A DNA stretch of 64,000 nt from Butyrivibrio sp. MC2013 (GCF_000424585.1 NZ_AUKE01000001.1:310001-374000), one strand, 5' to 3'; positions 36,336 through 47,155 are shown, counted from the first letter of the stretch. The notes: a model not told the origin generated them from the sequence alone. Numbers and translations are program-made.

Positions 36336-36896
36336 TCATCCAAAATACTGCATCCACGTGCCAATGCCCATAGCTACGAGGAAAAACAGAAGAAATGTGC
36401 AGCCAAAAAAGGAAGCCCAGATGCCGGTAACAAAATTGGCGGGGTGACCGGGATTGACATATATCTTGTAGTTCTCGCCGGGCCTGAACTTTTTGTCCCT
36501 GTATTCCACAGTGTTCTGAGAGAAATTGTGATAGGACTCGCCGTCATACTCATAGTCCATATATACTCTTGAGTATACACTGCCCCGCCTGGAATATACC
36601 GGTACATTGTCCTTTCGTTCCTTATAAGTGGCCCTAATGGTCCTTCTATAGATAAAGGGCTTTATCACTCCGGACAGGGCAAATGCCAGCATCATGAGAT
36701 ATACACATATTCCTATAAAGGCAACGGCCCATTCTATCCTGACCCAGCAGCACACTCCCAGAGCGCCGAATACCAGGGATAGAAATAGTGTGAATTTGGG
36801 TGCCATACTAAGCTCCGGTTTTATCACCGATGCATAGAAGATCACAAGCGCGATCGCTATAAACAATAATCCAATAAAAAACTGTTGCAGTTCCAT
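36336..36896 (-). CDS. DUF3592-like membrane protein
   Basis: A 186-residue protein with about four transmembrane helices: residues 5-25 (FFIGLLFIAIALVIFYA), 32-50, 55-78, and 160-180 (FFGCTFLLFFLVAMGIGTW). The soluble loop 85-150 carries YMDYEYDGESYHNFSQNTVE and YKIYVNPGHPANFV, the core of the DUF3592 family of membrane proteins of unknown role. It converges with the lipoprotein gene, whose stop is 20 bp away. No operon partner is evident. Confidence 0.75.
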   Translation of the reverse strand: MELQQFFIGLLFIAIALVIFYASVIKPELSMAPKFTLFLSLVFGALGVCCWVRIEWAVAFIGICVYLMMLAFALSGVIKPFIYRRTIRATYKERKDNVPVYSRRGSVYSRVYMDYEYDGESYHNFSQNTVEYRDKKFRPGENYKIYVNPGHPANFVTGIWASFFGCTFLLFFLVAMGIGTWMQYFG

Positions 36897-36940
36897 ACAT
36901 ACTCCTTACATCAATAAACTAATACATTTTAACTCAAAAA

Positions 36941-36973
36941 GGATCCTTTATCTATAAAACAGATAAAGGATCC
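36941..36973 (-). terminator. Terminator of the acidic lipoprotein gene
   Basis: GGATCCTTTATCT pairs perfectly with AGATAAAGGATCC (13 bp, 7-nt loop) and is followed on the minus strand by TTTTTGAG. It lies 35 bp after the stop at 37008. Confidence 0.85.
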
Positions 36974-37007
36974 AAAATGTTGCACATATAGGAATATTTA
37001 CAGATTA

Positions 37008-38639
37008 TTATCTCTCACTGCCGTAGATTGTGCCCTCTCCTGTGTACTGGGGTGCATCCACGGAGATGCTGCCGGTGTAACTGATCTTGCCGTCGGCGCC
37101 AAAGGTAAACCTCATGGTAGTGGCATAGGACTCGCCATTTTGATCCATGCTAAAGGAAGTGACGCCTGTGGCTTCGTTGTAATTGACCAGCATATCAGCT
37201 GTCATCAGGAAGTCAGGCAGGGCCTGAGTATCAGAAAAGCTCCCTTCATTATTCTTGCCAGTAACGGTAATGGTACCTGTCTCGGAAAATACCTTGCCCA
37301 GAAGCTCATCCCTTGTGGGGAACTCGCGGGCAGGAGCTGCAGGTTCGGGAGCAGGTTCGGGAGCGGGTTCCGCAGGAGCCTGGGCGGGAGCTTCTTCTGA
37401 GGCTTTTTCTTCAGACTTTGCTGTATCCTTATTATCTTTTGTTTCTTTATCCTTAGTTTCTTTATCCTTATTGTCTTTATCCTTATCCTTGTCCTTCTTA
37501 TCCTCTTTTGCTGATTCCGCTATAGACTCATCTCCTACACTAAAACCCTTTAGCATGGCAGGAAGAATGCGCTTACTGGACTCACCTATGAGATAGGGCT
37601 CGCCGCAGCCAAAATAGTAATACTCATCATCAACGATGAACATATAGCAATAGAGGCTCATGGGCATAGGCAGATCTTCATCGGTCCATGTATTCTCAAA
37701 GCACAGGGCAGGATAACCTTCAAATTCAAAGGGCTCTTTGGTAATGATCTCATCTGCAGAATCCACATATTCTGATGCCAGATCAGCCAGATAATCCTCT
37801 TCGCTGATCTCGTCAAAAGCCTTGGTCACAGGCTCCACGTGGCCCATAATGATGGCCGGCATATCATCAGAGGTATAGTACATGAGGCTGTCATCCACCA
37901 TCTTGCTGTCCCAGGAGGATGAATCCTTGAAGGTGAGCCTGCCGTAGGTCCTATCATTATCGAGCCTTGGATCTTCAAATCTGTAATCCAGCTGGGTCAG
38001 CCTGAAGCTGTTATCCACAGTCTCTATCCTGAAAGCGTAGTTATAATACTCCTTTGGCTGAAAAGCTATGGTCGGCATGCCCAGGTCCTTAGAAAAACCG
38101 GTATAGGTACCAAATACTCTTACCTTCTTGCCAACAAGCTCGCCGCACATAACGTAATAATAATCCGTACCTGCACTGCCCACGGACACCTGCCAGTCTC
38201 CTTCATCAGTGCTCAGGATCATATAGCGCTCCGAAAGCTTATAATCTGTGATCTTGCCTTCCAGCCAGATGAGATCCTGCATCCCGGCATCGCCGGACTC
38301 GCCGTATTTCTCGTAATCATCAGCCCTGGTAAATTCGTCGTCATAATATACCTTGCCTTCTTCTACTTCCTCTTCGGCCTCTTCCTCTTCCAGCTCTTCT
38401 TCTGTTTCAGCAGCTTCTGCTTCCTCTTCCAGAGGCTCTTCCTGCTCTTTGGCAGGCTCCCCAGTCTCTTCTATCTCCTCTTCTATCTCCTCTGCGACCT
38501 CCTCTGCGACCTCCTCAGAAGGAGCATTACCCGGCACCGCAGCATCTCTTCCTGCATCCGGTGCGTCCGACTCAGCACAGCCAGCAGCCGACAAGATCAT
38601 TAGCATAGACAGCAATAATACAGATATCCTTCTTCTCAT
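37008..38639 (-). CDS. Acidic low-complexity lipoprotein
   Basis: A 543-residue lipoprotein. A signal peptide ends at SAAGC (Cys near residue 22). It is followed by about 75 residues almost entirely Glu/Ala with Val, and a second, charged Lys/Asp/Asn/Glu-rich stretch near residues 385-420 (KDKDKDKDNKDKETKDKE). A Pro/Ala/Glu linker precedes the C-terminal domain of about 110 residues (FPTRDELLGKVFSETGTITV, then GEGTIYGS). The middle (about 100-380) is unassigned but folded-looking. The start is ATG 38639 with GGAGG 7 bp upstream; the ATG at 38645 is too close to that site. Function unknown, probably surface exposed. Confidence 0.8.
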   Translation of the reverse strand: MRRRISVLLLSMLMILSAAGCAESDAPDAGRDAAVPGNAPSEEVAEEVAEEIEEEIEETGEPAKEQEEPLEEEAEAAETEEELEEEEAEEEVEEGKVYYDDEFTRADDYEKYGESGDAGMQDLIWLEGKITDYKLSERYMILSTDEGDWQVSVGSAGTDYYYVMCGELVGKKVRVFGTYTGFSKDLGMPTIAFQPKEYYNYAFRIETVDNSFRLTQLDYRFEDPRLDNDRTYGRLTFKDSSSWDSKMVDDSLMYYTSDDMPAIIMGHVEPVTKAFDEISEEDYLADLASEYVDSADEIITKEPFEFEGYPALCFENTWTDEDLPMPMSLYCYMFIVDDEYYYFGCGEPYLIGESSKRILPAMLKGFSVGDESIAESAKEDKKDKDKDKDNKDKETKDKETKDNKDTAKSEEKASEEAPAQAPAEPAPEPAPEPAAPAREFPTRDELLGKVFSETGTITVTGKNNEGSFSDTQALPDFLMTADMLVNYNEATGVTSFSMDQNGESYATTMRFTFGADGKISYTGSISVDAPQYTGEGTIYGSER

Positions 38640-38758
38640 GATCATCCCTCCACACTACCCTTAAAAAATCTTAATCAAAACAGCTGTATTGCACAGATAT
38701 ATTTAATTATCGGCAGGATGGGGAGATATGATAAGGTAATGAGAAAGGAAACAAATTA

Positions 38759-38794
38759 AGAGGGCGCCAAGACAAAGTAGTCCCGGTGCCCTCT
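38759..38794. terminator. Terminator downstream of the giant secreted-protein gene
   Basis: AGAGGGCGCC pairs with GGTGCCCTCT around a 16-nt loop. On the plus strand GTTTTAG follows; on the minus strand TTAATTTG follows. It lies 53 bp after the 38847 stop. Confidence 0.65.
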
Positions 38795-38846
38795 GTTTTA
38801 GCTATTTATAGCTTTTGGGTCTAATCTCAGAAGCCTTGACACATCA

Positions 38847-41800
38847 TCAACCTGCGGGAGCAGGGGTGATCTGTCCGCCCTTAGGAGGCTTAACTGTGAC
38901 TTTGACTGTTGCTCTTCCAGTTGTGCCATCCAGGTTCATCCAGCGATACTCGATCCAGCCCTGCATACCCTTATTGGGACTTGCTGTGTAAGCTGCATCA
39001 TAGTCCTTAGGATCCATGACACAGGTGAGCTTGCCTACCGGAGTAGTAGTGCTGAATACTGTAGCAAACTTGTTGATCACGCCCTTGGAGTTGACACCAA
39101 GGAGTTTTCCTGTGAACCATGCGCTGGATGCTGCATTTGCCTTGGCAGGAACATCGCCTGCTGCTTCGGTATCAAAGAATACGATGTTGCTCATAGTCTT
39201 GAAACTGATATCAGCAGAGCTTGTAAACTTGCTGTAGCTTGTGGACTTGATGCTAACCTTGGCCTTAGGTGCAGCTGCTGCTTTAAGAGTAACTGTTGCA
39301 GTCTTGGTTATAGCAACACCTTCTGCGTCAACAGGTGTGACTGTAAACTTATGTTTACCAGTAGGAATATGATATGTTCCGTCAGCGTCTACATAATCCA
39401 CAACAAACTGTCCCTTGGCATCTGTATGCATCTTGTATTCTGACTCGCCTACTTTTACAGCTCCGTTTCGTTCAAACAGATCATCATCCAAATATGCATC
39501 TGTTGTACTGATGATGACATCGGTATCTGCAACTGCAGTTCCGGACTTGGTCACAGTATATGTAACCTTGTTGACACTGCCTGCTGCCTCATAGGTATCA
39601 AGGCCAGGATAATACAGATCTGCAATTATCGTGCCCTTCTTATTGGTCTGCTTAGCAACGCCCTTCTTGGAATCATAGGAAGTGTCGTAGTAGTTAACAG
39701 CCGCAACCTTGATGGAAGCGGATACCTTAGCCAGCTTACTGTTAGTCAGGTTGATAGTCTGTGTTTCACCGGTCTTATTATCCTTGATCACAATCTTTGC
39801 ATTATGGGCTGTAGGATTAAGGGTATAGATGGTGCCGGGATATCCTTCATCCATATCATATGTAGCTGTTGATACCTTCTTAAGTCCGGTAAACTTGGCT
39901 GTATGATCTATGAGACCTCCATTCCTGCCGCTGACAACCAGAGTCATATACTTGCCTGAAGCATAGTCATTGACAGAATTGAATGTTCCTTCGCTTGCGC
40001 CTCCTACCATATCGATAGGTCTGTGATCATAATCTGCCAGATACAGCTCAAGGTTCTCATCTGACTTGATATTAAACTTGACTGAATAGCTCTTCTTAGA
40101 GCCATCATTTAGTGTAGCCTTGATGCTCACATTCTTTACATTAGCCTTGGGAGCGTAGTAGCCAACTACCTTTCCATTGACTTTATAAGCCTTAAGACCG
40201 GATACCTTATACGTTACGTTCTCAGCATTAACCGGAGTCATATCAGCATAAAATGCCTGAGGATGCATTATTCCGCCCCACATGCTAAGTTCTGATGTAG
40301 CATAACTTTCGCCGTTCTTGAGCTCAACGTCGCCCATCTCGATATAAGCCGGTGCTTCTGCATTTCTCATATCATGCACTTTGACATAGGTTGTATCACA
40401 AGCTGCATCATTCTCACGTCCGGCATAATCTGCAGGAATAGCCTTGATGTAGAAGTCCAGTCCATCATCAGGGATCACTACATTCTTACCAATAGTTACA
40501 GTACCCTTCTTATTAATGGATACACCAGCTAATGTAAATGGAATAGTACCATATGCATTCTTGGTCAATGCCCAGGATACCTTCTTGGTAGGAAGAGGCT
40601 TGGTGTTAGGAGTATAAGTAACAGTGGCCTTAACAGTTGCGCTCTTTCCTGATGTCTTATATACAGTTGAAGGAGCTGTTACTGTAACACCTGTAATACC
40701 CTGAGCAATATTCAGAGTATACTTGCAGGTAACTTCTTTGCCCATAGGCTCAAGTGCATATGCAACAACGTTGAATTTACCAACAAGGCCGAATTCTCTA
40801 GGATTGAAGGTTATTACGTTGTCCTTCTCTGCCAGGAATCCCAGATCCTGTCCGGCTGTGATCTGACCTCTAAGCTCACCCTTTGTAGTCTGGATCTCTA
40901 CCTTGGACAGTCTCTGAACGGGCATCTCGCTGCCATTTACTGCGTTGTACTTAACAGTGCCCAGTACAAAGTCTTCATCCATTGTATTATAGAGCTTCTT
41001 AGGAACAGACTTATTCTTGGTGAAGCTGATCTTGGTAGCAAACTTGCCGCCTACAACAGTTGCCAGTTCAGCATTTGTATAAGGGGTGGTGCTGACAGCA
41101 AACACTCCTCCGGTCTTTAGCTGTACCAGTTCGACAGTGGCTGTGTATGTCTGAGGATCTGCTGCTATTACGTTATCGTTGTCAACCAGGATCAGGTTAT
41201 AGCTTGTTGCTGTTGCAGGAACAAGGATTTCGCTATGACTTGCAAATCCGGCAACCAGAGCTGTTCCTGTAGTAGTGTTATTTGCAGTTATCCTATAATA
41301 CAGACCTTCTGTCTTGGTATCAAACTTACCTGTAGAATCCGATCCGTTAACTGCTGAGAAGTCAAATTTGATAGTATCAACACCGGCTGTAGCCTTGATC
41401 TTACTAAGGTCTGCGCCTGTTACCTGAGCTGTGCTTACTGTAAAGGCAATGCCTGTTGTTGTGAGTTCTGTTGTTACATTATGACTATCAAGCAGTTTAA
41501 GAGTGTAGAGGTTGTCCCGAGTGTAAATATAATCATCAGGATCCACTGTCAGTATCAGTGATTTACCATCAGCACTCTTTGCAACAGAAACATACTCTGA
41601 ATCAAGGCCGCTAACTTTAGGCTTATAGCAATTCTTATCAAAGCCTGTTGCAGGTACTGTAAGATCGATCACTTTAGTAGTTCCGGGAGCCAGTACAAAT
41701 TCCTCTGTACTCTTAAAGCCAATACCTGTTATAGGCTCGGAAACTTTTACCTTGAATGTATAGTCATATACAGGCTTTGCAGCTTCGCCCTCGCCTTCTG

Positions 41801-44800
41801 TAGCAAGTGACTTGATATTAACAGTAACCTCTTTGCCCTGTACCTGACTTGCCGTGCCTGAGAATACCTGATAGTATGCATCAGATAAAGCTACGCCAAA
41901 TACTGCCTCTGTTACATCAACAGGCTCAGCCTCTGATGTTGCACCGGGAATAGTAGCTGTTATAGTAGTAGCTGCTGTTCCAAGGTTCTGAGCTGCCTCG
42001 CCTTTTACCAAAGTGATAGTCTGAGGAACATTGTAATAAGCGTCAATAGTAGCTCCATTTGCTATTTCGTTACCATCTGCCAAAAGTGCATAGCGAGATG
42101 TGGTAGTGGCAAATACGAAGTAGTACTTGTCCATATTGGAAATATTGACAAGAGCCTTGCCGCCGCTGACATTGACCTTATTAACAACCTTGCCTGTTGT
42201 ACCGGCTGTAAGTTCACCATTCTCGATAGCCCAGCTCCTGAGTTCGCTAATAGTTGAGAACTCTTCCAGCTGGCTGGAAATAGCATCTTTGCTGACATAA
42301 TATACACCGCCCAGATCATATCCGGTATCAGCTGTCAGCTCTACTGTTGCATTCCTGCCATAAGGTACAAGTGCATACTGGCCCCAATCATCATAGTCAT
42401 AGTTATTCCAGTTCTCCGGATCTAATACTTCTCCGCCGACTTTAACCTTGACATCAGCACCACCGGCAACATCCATGTAGAGGTTCTGTTTCTGCTTGCC
42501 GCTTGACATAACCTTGGCTGTTATGGTGATAGTAGCGCCTTCAAAAGCAGCAGTTCTTACTACATCTTCCGGAAGCATCGCATATGAATATTCGGGAGGA
42601 GAAGTCCTGATATTCAATCTGCCCTTGTCAATTGTCTTCCCAGATTCTCCGCTGCCCTTGGTGACTTCATAAGTTGCAGCAGGATCCATCCTGTACTCTG
42701 TTACAGTATCAGGCTTAACCAACTCAAACTGCAGATTGTTATAGCTGGTACTTAAGTAATCGCTTGAACTGTAGGAGCTAAGGTATCCCACATAACCTGC
42801 TTTTTCGGGATGCTCACTGTCATAGACATCTCCCGCAAATTGCAAAGCAGTCGTAGGAAGCTTGGCTGTTGTGATAGTAGCCTCGAAATCAGCTGTAAGT
42901 GTACCCAGACGATAATGTGTGACCCCTGAATAATAATCGCCATTTACTTCTCCGGCAATCTCAGCGCCATCAGCTTCAAGTCTTGTAAATGTATAATACG
43001 AAGCCGGTGATTCAATATAAAAATCAGCTACAACAAAGCGTCCGGGATAACATGTTCCCTTAGCTAATGCAGGTGAAGTTTCAGTTGCAGCTGTCCAGCC
43101 AGCGCCGCCCCTTGATATTGTAGTTGTATTAAGTACAAGATCAGTACCGCCGTTTTCGGATAAATATTCCTCATAGGCTGCTTCGTCAGCAAATTCCATG
43201 TAGCTGACTGCTTCAATATCTTCGCTGTCAACTGTGAAGGTAATTTCAACAGGTTTAGGCTCAAGTGTAAGGCCAGAGATGTCATACTCTCTTGTCACTA
43301 CACTTTCATCTGCATATGTTCTTTCAAGGCTGATCTTCGATCCTTCAGGAATTTCATTTCCTACATAGAGGAGGATCAGTCCATCAGAAGCATCTACAGG
43401 ATATCTTGTTCCACTTACACTTACAACCGCGGTATCTGTTGTTGCTCCATCAACATGAAGGGCGAGGTAATGACCACTACTCATGTCTTCGCCCCAGGTG
43501 CCAGGATTCCATCCGTCAATAATATATTTCAGGCTTCCACTAATTGTATTGTCTGTAATCTCAACACCACTCTGGATATCAGCCAGAGTCTTGCCAAAGA
43601 AATCGGTATTCTCAGGAATAATTGTATTTGCAGCAAAACCGTCAAGTTCCAGTCCAGAAATATCATATTTCTTTACAACATCCGGTTTGCCATCATCATA
43701 TTCTGCAGTAACTACAAGAGTACTTGCATCCTTGTTACCTATAAAGAATAGAGCTGTTTTATCCGGATCATTTGTAAGGTCGGCAGGGATACCTGTCGTT
43801 TCTCCATCCTTCTCAAATGAAGCAACCAGACTTGAAGGTGCCTTTCCGCTTGTCTGGACCTCAAATGACAGATAATAACCTGAGCTACGAGCGCTACCAA
43901 ATCCGGCGAAGCCTGTAACCTCATACAATGTGCCTCTAATGTTTCCAATAGCGCCATTTTCGCCATCTGTAATTGTCAGAGTACTCTGAATTTCTTCAGG
44001 TGTCTTATTACCAAAAACTGATCCAAAATCAGCTACTGTAGGATTAACTACTTCAAAATCAGGCTCAGGCTCCGGTGCTAATGTCAGTCCGGAAACATCA
44101 TATACTCTCTTCTCAACTGAGCCGTCTTCATATGTTACTTCAAGATTCAGCTTGCCATAAGGAGCTGCAAGTGATTCTTCATCAACTATGATCACAAGCT
44201 CTCTGTCGAGAAGGCCTGCTTCCAGCTCTGCTGATGTTGCATTTGTTGTATATGTTCCCTTGATTCCATACTTCAGCGACTTAGCATTAGGAACGTCTAC
44301 ATTAAGCGCAAGATAATGGCCGTTCTGCTCATCCTCATTGCCACTGAAATCCTCATAATCATAAACATATTTCAGTGTTCCTGTGATTGCAGCATCAGTT
44401 ACTTCAACACCAGTCTGAAGATCTGAAGGTGCCTTACCAAGCAGATCCTGCTCACCCGAACCAAATGTTGCACTTGCTGCAAATCCTTCAAGTGTAAGGC
44501 CTGAGAGGTCATATAACCTTGGTTCTTCTTCTCCATACCAAACCTTAACCTTTTGCTCATCCTTATTTGTAACTCTTAAAACAATATCTCTGTCTGAGTC
44601 AAGAGTAACACCATTTTCCAAACTCGGATTAGCATAAGAAGGCACTATAGCAACCTTTGCAGGCTCACTGCCATTAACTTTAAGGTAAATATAGTGACCT
44701 GATTGCTCTGTTGCCTTGCTGCTAAAAGCAGTCCATCCAGTAATCGGCTTCAGAGTACCTGTAATCTTGTCTTCATTTATAGTAATACCACTTTGAATAT

Positions 44801-47006
44801 TGTCCTTATCCTTTTCGAACACTTCATCAGCATCACCAGCGACAAGGCCGTATTCTACATAATCTTCCCATACTGCATAGAGTGTGAGAACGCCATTATC
44901 AAATGCGCTGGCACCAAGAGAGCTAATTGTTGCCTCATCTAATATTGTGGCTTCTGTTGCGTCTTCTGTCAGTGCCCAGCCTGTGAAAAACTTACCTTCA
45001 TTTGTAAATGTGCATGCAGGAAGAGTAGCACCTTCTGTCATATCAGCTTCACGCATGATATCCATACTGCCGCTTCCGCCGTTAGCATCAAACTTGATAA
45101 CCTTCTCAAGCTGCAGTGCTGAAAGGTCATAGATGTAGTAAACATCCTTATCGCCGCCAGCAAGTGCACCGGTCTCGTCTCCATCGCCGATATCTTCAGG
45201 CAGTTCATCGGCAAATACTTTTTTGATCACAAGTTTCTTGCCGGCAGGATTGCCCTTTATCTGCCAGATATTTACGAAGTCATTGTAATCTACCTGTCTC
45301 CATCCATAGGTCTTTCCTTCTTCGAGAGGTTCGCCATCGGATGTTGCAACATAGATCCTGGCCTGAGGGTCATTAACGAGCTCCATACCCTTCATGTACT
45401 TGTAATCAGAATTGATATGGAACGCAAGGAAATATCCGCCATCAGCTGCACCCCAATCAGGATAGCTTTCCTGATATTTTAATTTACCTGTAACTGTACC
45501 TGTTCCACCATAGCAGGAACCATCCTGGAATTCGCCATAGTCGAACAGCTTAGTTTCACTTGTAGGTACAGGATCAAATGTAAATGCAATATTACTCTGA
45601 AGGTCTGCAGCACTAGACTTGCCAAGCAGACTTGCTGCAGGAAGATTAGCAGAATCAGCATCAAGAGGTCCGCCTACATATCCTGCAACATTAAGAGTAT
45701 ATGTCTTAGTCTGGACTACATCATTCGAGTCATTATAAACCTTGAATGTGATCCTATCGCCATTTCTTGCCCAAGGCCTTACAAGCGCAAACTCTTTGAC
45801 CTGTTCCTTAGTTCCTTCTGCGCCACCTTCCCAAGTTCTTGTTATGGTATATTCTTCAGGAACAGATGCCTTAAATGCCAGGAAATAACCTGTTGTATGG
45901 TTAGGATGCCAGCTTACATTGCCGTTCATCTCACCAGGATAGTTTCCTGTACTGTATTTAGGTGTGAAAGTGATAGTGCCAGCTGTATTATTAACAGTAA
46001 CAGTTCCTGTATCAGTTGCAGCAGAATAAGTAGTAGCATACTCCATGCCTTCTACTGTCAGAACATTTTGCTGAATTACTGTGTATTCTGCGGTGAATAC
46101 TGCTTCGTAACCGGAATTATACACAGTAGAATCATTTAGCCATTCTCCGTCAATTGTCAGAGTTCCCTCATCATCATCATAGACAACACTTTCTTCTGCG
46201 CCAGTGGGAGCAGTAAATGACCAAGCACCTGTATATCCTTCTCTTTCAGGCACTTCAGGAATATCAAATACCGCATCTTCGTTAGCGCCACTTGCAGGAG
46301 TGCCATCAGATGTCTTATTATAGTAAACTCCATCTACTGTACACTTTGCATTCTCGCCACACGGTGTATATACGTAACTGCCTTCTTCACCGCTTCTTGT
46401 GTAGTAACTTGATACGTCACTTCCCTCTATTGCTTCTTGACCAGGACTTAATCCTTCAGGATTAAAGGCCTCTTCGGAATCTACGGTATAGTACTGTGTA
46501 GCATCAAATTCCACAGGCTCATCTTCCAGAAGAGTGTAAATACCAGTTTCCGAGTTATAGCTATAGAAGGTACTCGCAGCAAATGGGTCTCCATCCTCTC
46601 CAGGAGAAAATTCTGCCATTACATAATCTGTATACGCTTCTTGATCATCATAAAGCTCTGCACTTTTATCTGTATATGTGCCTTCTCCTTTCAAATAAAC
46701 ATTATCGCCTAAAGAATCAGCAGACACAGCAGCTTCAGGCCTAGTCAACGCAGCCTCATTCACCTGTACGTATACAGGATCTGTTGCAGGCGTATACTGA
46801 CTGATATTCTGGAATGGCAATTCTTCCAATCCCAACTGGTCTGCAGTATAAGGCTCACTTTCTTCATCTAAAAAAGAAAGCGTCACTTTGTGTTCTACCG
46901 GAGCCGCTTTAACTTCTATAGTCGGTCCGCTTGTCACCGCCGAAGTAAACGCCAGTGCTGCTGACAAGCCAAGACTCGTCAGCCTTCTAAAAAAGCCTTT
47001 CTTCAT
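38847..47006 (-). CDS. Giant secreted protein with repeated beta domains and one InlB-type repeat
   Basis: A 2719-residue secreted protein with a signal peptide (MKKGFFRRLTSLGLSAALAF, cleavage after VKAA). Residues about 430-1290 hold about five tandem domains of 130-160 residues. Each opens around LLGKAPSDLQTGVEVTDAAI, contains a GHYLALNV-type segment, and closes with YDISGLTLE. One InlB/Listeria-Bacteroides-type repeat (FDANGGSGSMDI ... FFTGWALTED) sits between the first two domains. The C-terminal half is a series of beta-rich, Ig-like modules with many Lys/Thr/Val strands. The protein ends KPPKGGQITPAPAG; there is no LPxTG, no SLH repeat and no transmembrane helix. AAAGGAG precedes the ATG. 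A sigma-28 type promoter lies upstream. Likely an adhesin or surface-layer-associated protein. Confidence 0.85.
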   Translation of the reverse strand: MKKGFFRRLTSLGLSAALAFTSAVTSGPTIEVKAAPVEHKVTLSFLDEESEPYTADQLGLEELPFQNISQYTPATDPVYVQVNEAALTRPEAAVSADSLGDNVYLKGEGTYTDKSAELYDDQEAYTDYVMAEFSPGEDGDPFAASTFYSYNSETGIYTLLEDEPVEFDATQYYTVDSEEAFNPEGLSPGQEAIEGSDVSSYYTRSGEEGSYVYTPCGENAKCTVDGVYYNKTSDGTPASGANEDAVFDIPEVPEREGYTGAWSFTAPTGAEESVVYDDDEGTLTIDGEWLNDSTVYNSGYEAVFTAEYTVIQQNVLTVEGMEYATTYSAATDTGTVTVNNTAGTITFTPKYSTGNYPGEMNGNVSWHPNHTTGYFLAFKASVPEEYTITRTWEGGAEGTKEQVKEFALVRPWARNGDRITFKVYNDSNDVVQTKTYTLNVAGYVGGPLDADSANLPAASLLGKSSAADLQSNIAFTFDPVPTSETKLFDYGEFQDGSCYGGTGTVTGKLKYQESYPDWGAADGGYFLAFHINSDYKYMKGMELVNDPQARIYVATSDGEPLEEGKTYGWRQVDYNDFVNIWQIKGNPAGKKLVIKKVFADELPEDIGDGDETGALAGGDKDVYYIYDLSALQLEKVIKFDANGGSGSMDIMREADMTEGATLPACTFTNEGKFFTGWALTEDATEATILDEATISSLGASAFDNGVLTLYAVWEDYVEYGLVAGDADEVFEKDKDNIQSGITINEDKITGTLKPITGWTAFSSKATEQSGHYIYLKVNGSEPAKVAIVPSYANPSLENGVTLDSDRDIVLRVTNKDEQKVKVWYGEEEPRLYDLSGLTLEGFAASATFGSGEQDLLGKAPSDLQTGVEVTDAAITGTLKYVYDYEDFSGNEDEQNGHYLALNVDVPNAKSLKYGIKGTYTTNATSAELEAGLLDRELVIIVDEESLAAPYGKLNLEVTYEDGSVEKRVYDVSGLTLAPEPEPDFEVVNPTVADFGSVFGNKTPEEIQSTLTITDGENGAIGNIRGTLYEVTGFAGFGSARSSGYYLSFEVQTSGKAPSSLVASFEKDGETTGIPADLTNDPDKTALFFIGNKDASTLVVTAEYDDGKPDVVKKYDISGLELDGFAANTIIPENTDFFGKTLADIQSGVEITDNTISGSLKYIIDGWNPGTWGEDMSSGHYLALHVDGATTDTAVVSVSGTRYPVDASDGLILLYVGNEIPEGSKISLERTYADESVVTREYDISGLTLEPKPVEITFTVDSEDIEAVSYMEFADEAAYEEYLSENGGTDLVLNTTTISRGGAGWTAATETSPALAKGTCYPGRFVVADFYIESPASYYTFTRLEADGAEIAGEVNGDYYSGVTHYRLGTLTADFEATITTAKLPTTALQFAGDVYDSEHPEKAGYVGYLSSYSSSDYLSTSYNNLQFELVKPDTVTEYRMDPAATYEVTKGSGESGKTIDKGRLNIRTSPPEYSYAMLPEDVVRTAAFEGATITITAKVMSSGKQKQNLYMDVAGGADVKVKVGGEVLDPENWNNYDYDDWGQYALVPYGRNATVELTADTGYDLGGVYYVSKDAISSQLEEFSTISELRSWAIENGELTAGTTGKVVNKVNVSGGKALVNISNMDKYYFVFATTTSRYALLADGNEIANGATIDAYYNVPQTITLVKGEAAQNLGTAATTITATIPGATSEAEPVDVTEAVFGVALSDAYYQVFSGTASQVQGKEVTVNIKSLATEGEGEAAKPVYDYTFKVKVSEPITGIGFKSTEEFVLAPGTTKVIDLTVPATGFDKNCYKPKVSGLDSEYVSVAKSADGKSLILTVDPDDYIYTRDNLYTLKLLDSHNVTTELTTTGIAFTVSTAQVTGADLSKIKATAGVDTIKFDFSAVNGSDSTGKFDTKTEGLYYRITANNTTTGTALVAGFASHSEILVPATATSYNLILVDNDNVIAADPQTYTATVELVQLKTGGVFAVSTTPYTNAELATVVGGKFATKISFTKNKSVPKKLYNTMDEDFVLGTVKYNAVNGSEMPVQRLSKVEIQTTKGELRGQITAGQDLGFLAEKDNVITFNPREFGLVGKFNVVAYALEPMGKEVTCKYTLNIAQGITGVTVTAPSTVYKTSGKSATVKATVTYTPNTKPLPTKKVSWALTKNAYGTIPFTLAGVSINKKGTVTIGKNVVIPDDGLDFYIKAIPADYAGRENDAACDTTYVKVHDMRNAEAPAYIEMGDVELKNGESYATSELSMWGGIMHPQAFYADMTPVNAENVTYKVSGLKAYKVNGKVVGYYAPKANVKNVSIKATLNDGSKKSYSVKFNIKSDENLELYLADYDHRPIDMVGGASEGTFNSVNDYASGKYMTLVVSGRNGGLIDHTAKFTGLKKVSTATYDMDEGYPGTIYTLNPTAHNAKIVIKDNKTGETQTINLTNSKLAKVSASIKVAAVNYYDTSYDSKKGVAKQTNKKGTIIADLYYPGLDTYEAAGSVNKVTYTVTKSGTAVADTDVIISTTDAYLDDDLFERNGAVKVGESEYKMHTDAKGQFVVDYVDADGTYHIPTGKHKFTVTPVDAEGVAITKTATVTLKAAAAPKAKVSIKSTSYSKFTSSADISFKTMSNIVFFDTEAAGDVPAKANAASSAWFTGKLLGVNSKGVINKFATVFSTTTPVGKLTCVMDPKDYDAAYTASPNKGMQGWIEYRWMNLDGTTGRATVKVTVKPPKGGQITPAPAG

Positions 47007-47128
47007 TAGGTTCTCCTTTCGTACAAACTGATAAAAGCGTTACACCAAGTTACTATATGAAAGCCCTAAACACCTCCTTTTTTTAGATTATTGACTGATA
47101 AAAGGGCACAAAAAATGCGCTACACTTT

Positions 47129-47155
47129 ATATCGTCAGTTTTCTCTTGGCATTTA
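47129..47155 (-). promoter_or_regulatory. Sigma-28 type promoter upstream of the giant secreted protein
   Basis: On the minus strand TAAA (47155-47152), a 15-bp spacer, then GACGATAT (47136-47129). This is the same -10 as the chemoreceptor promoter at 27727. The untranslated leader to 47006 is about 115 bp and contains an isolated AAAGGAGGTG at about 47080 without an adjacent start. The flanking 47156-47430 is A+T-rich and otherwise featureless. Confidence 0.6.

Noticed and set aside
47007-47128. Cyclic-di-GMP or other riboswitch in the leader of the giant secreted protein
   Set aside because: No conserved riboswitch core was recognised; the leader has only an isolated AAAGGAGGTG and A+T-rich sequence.
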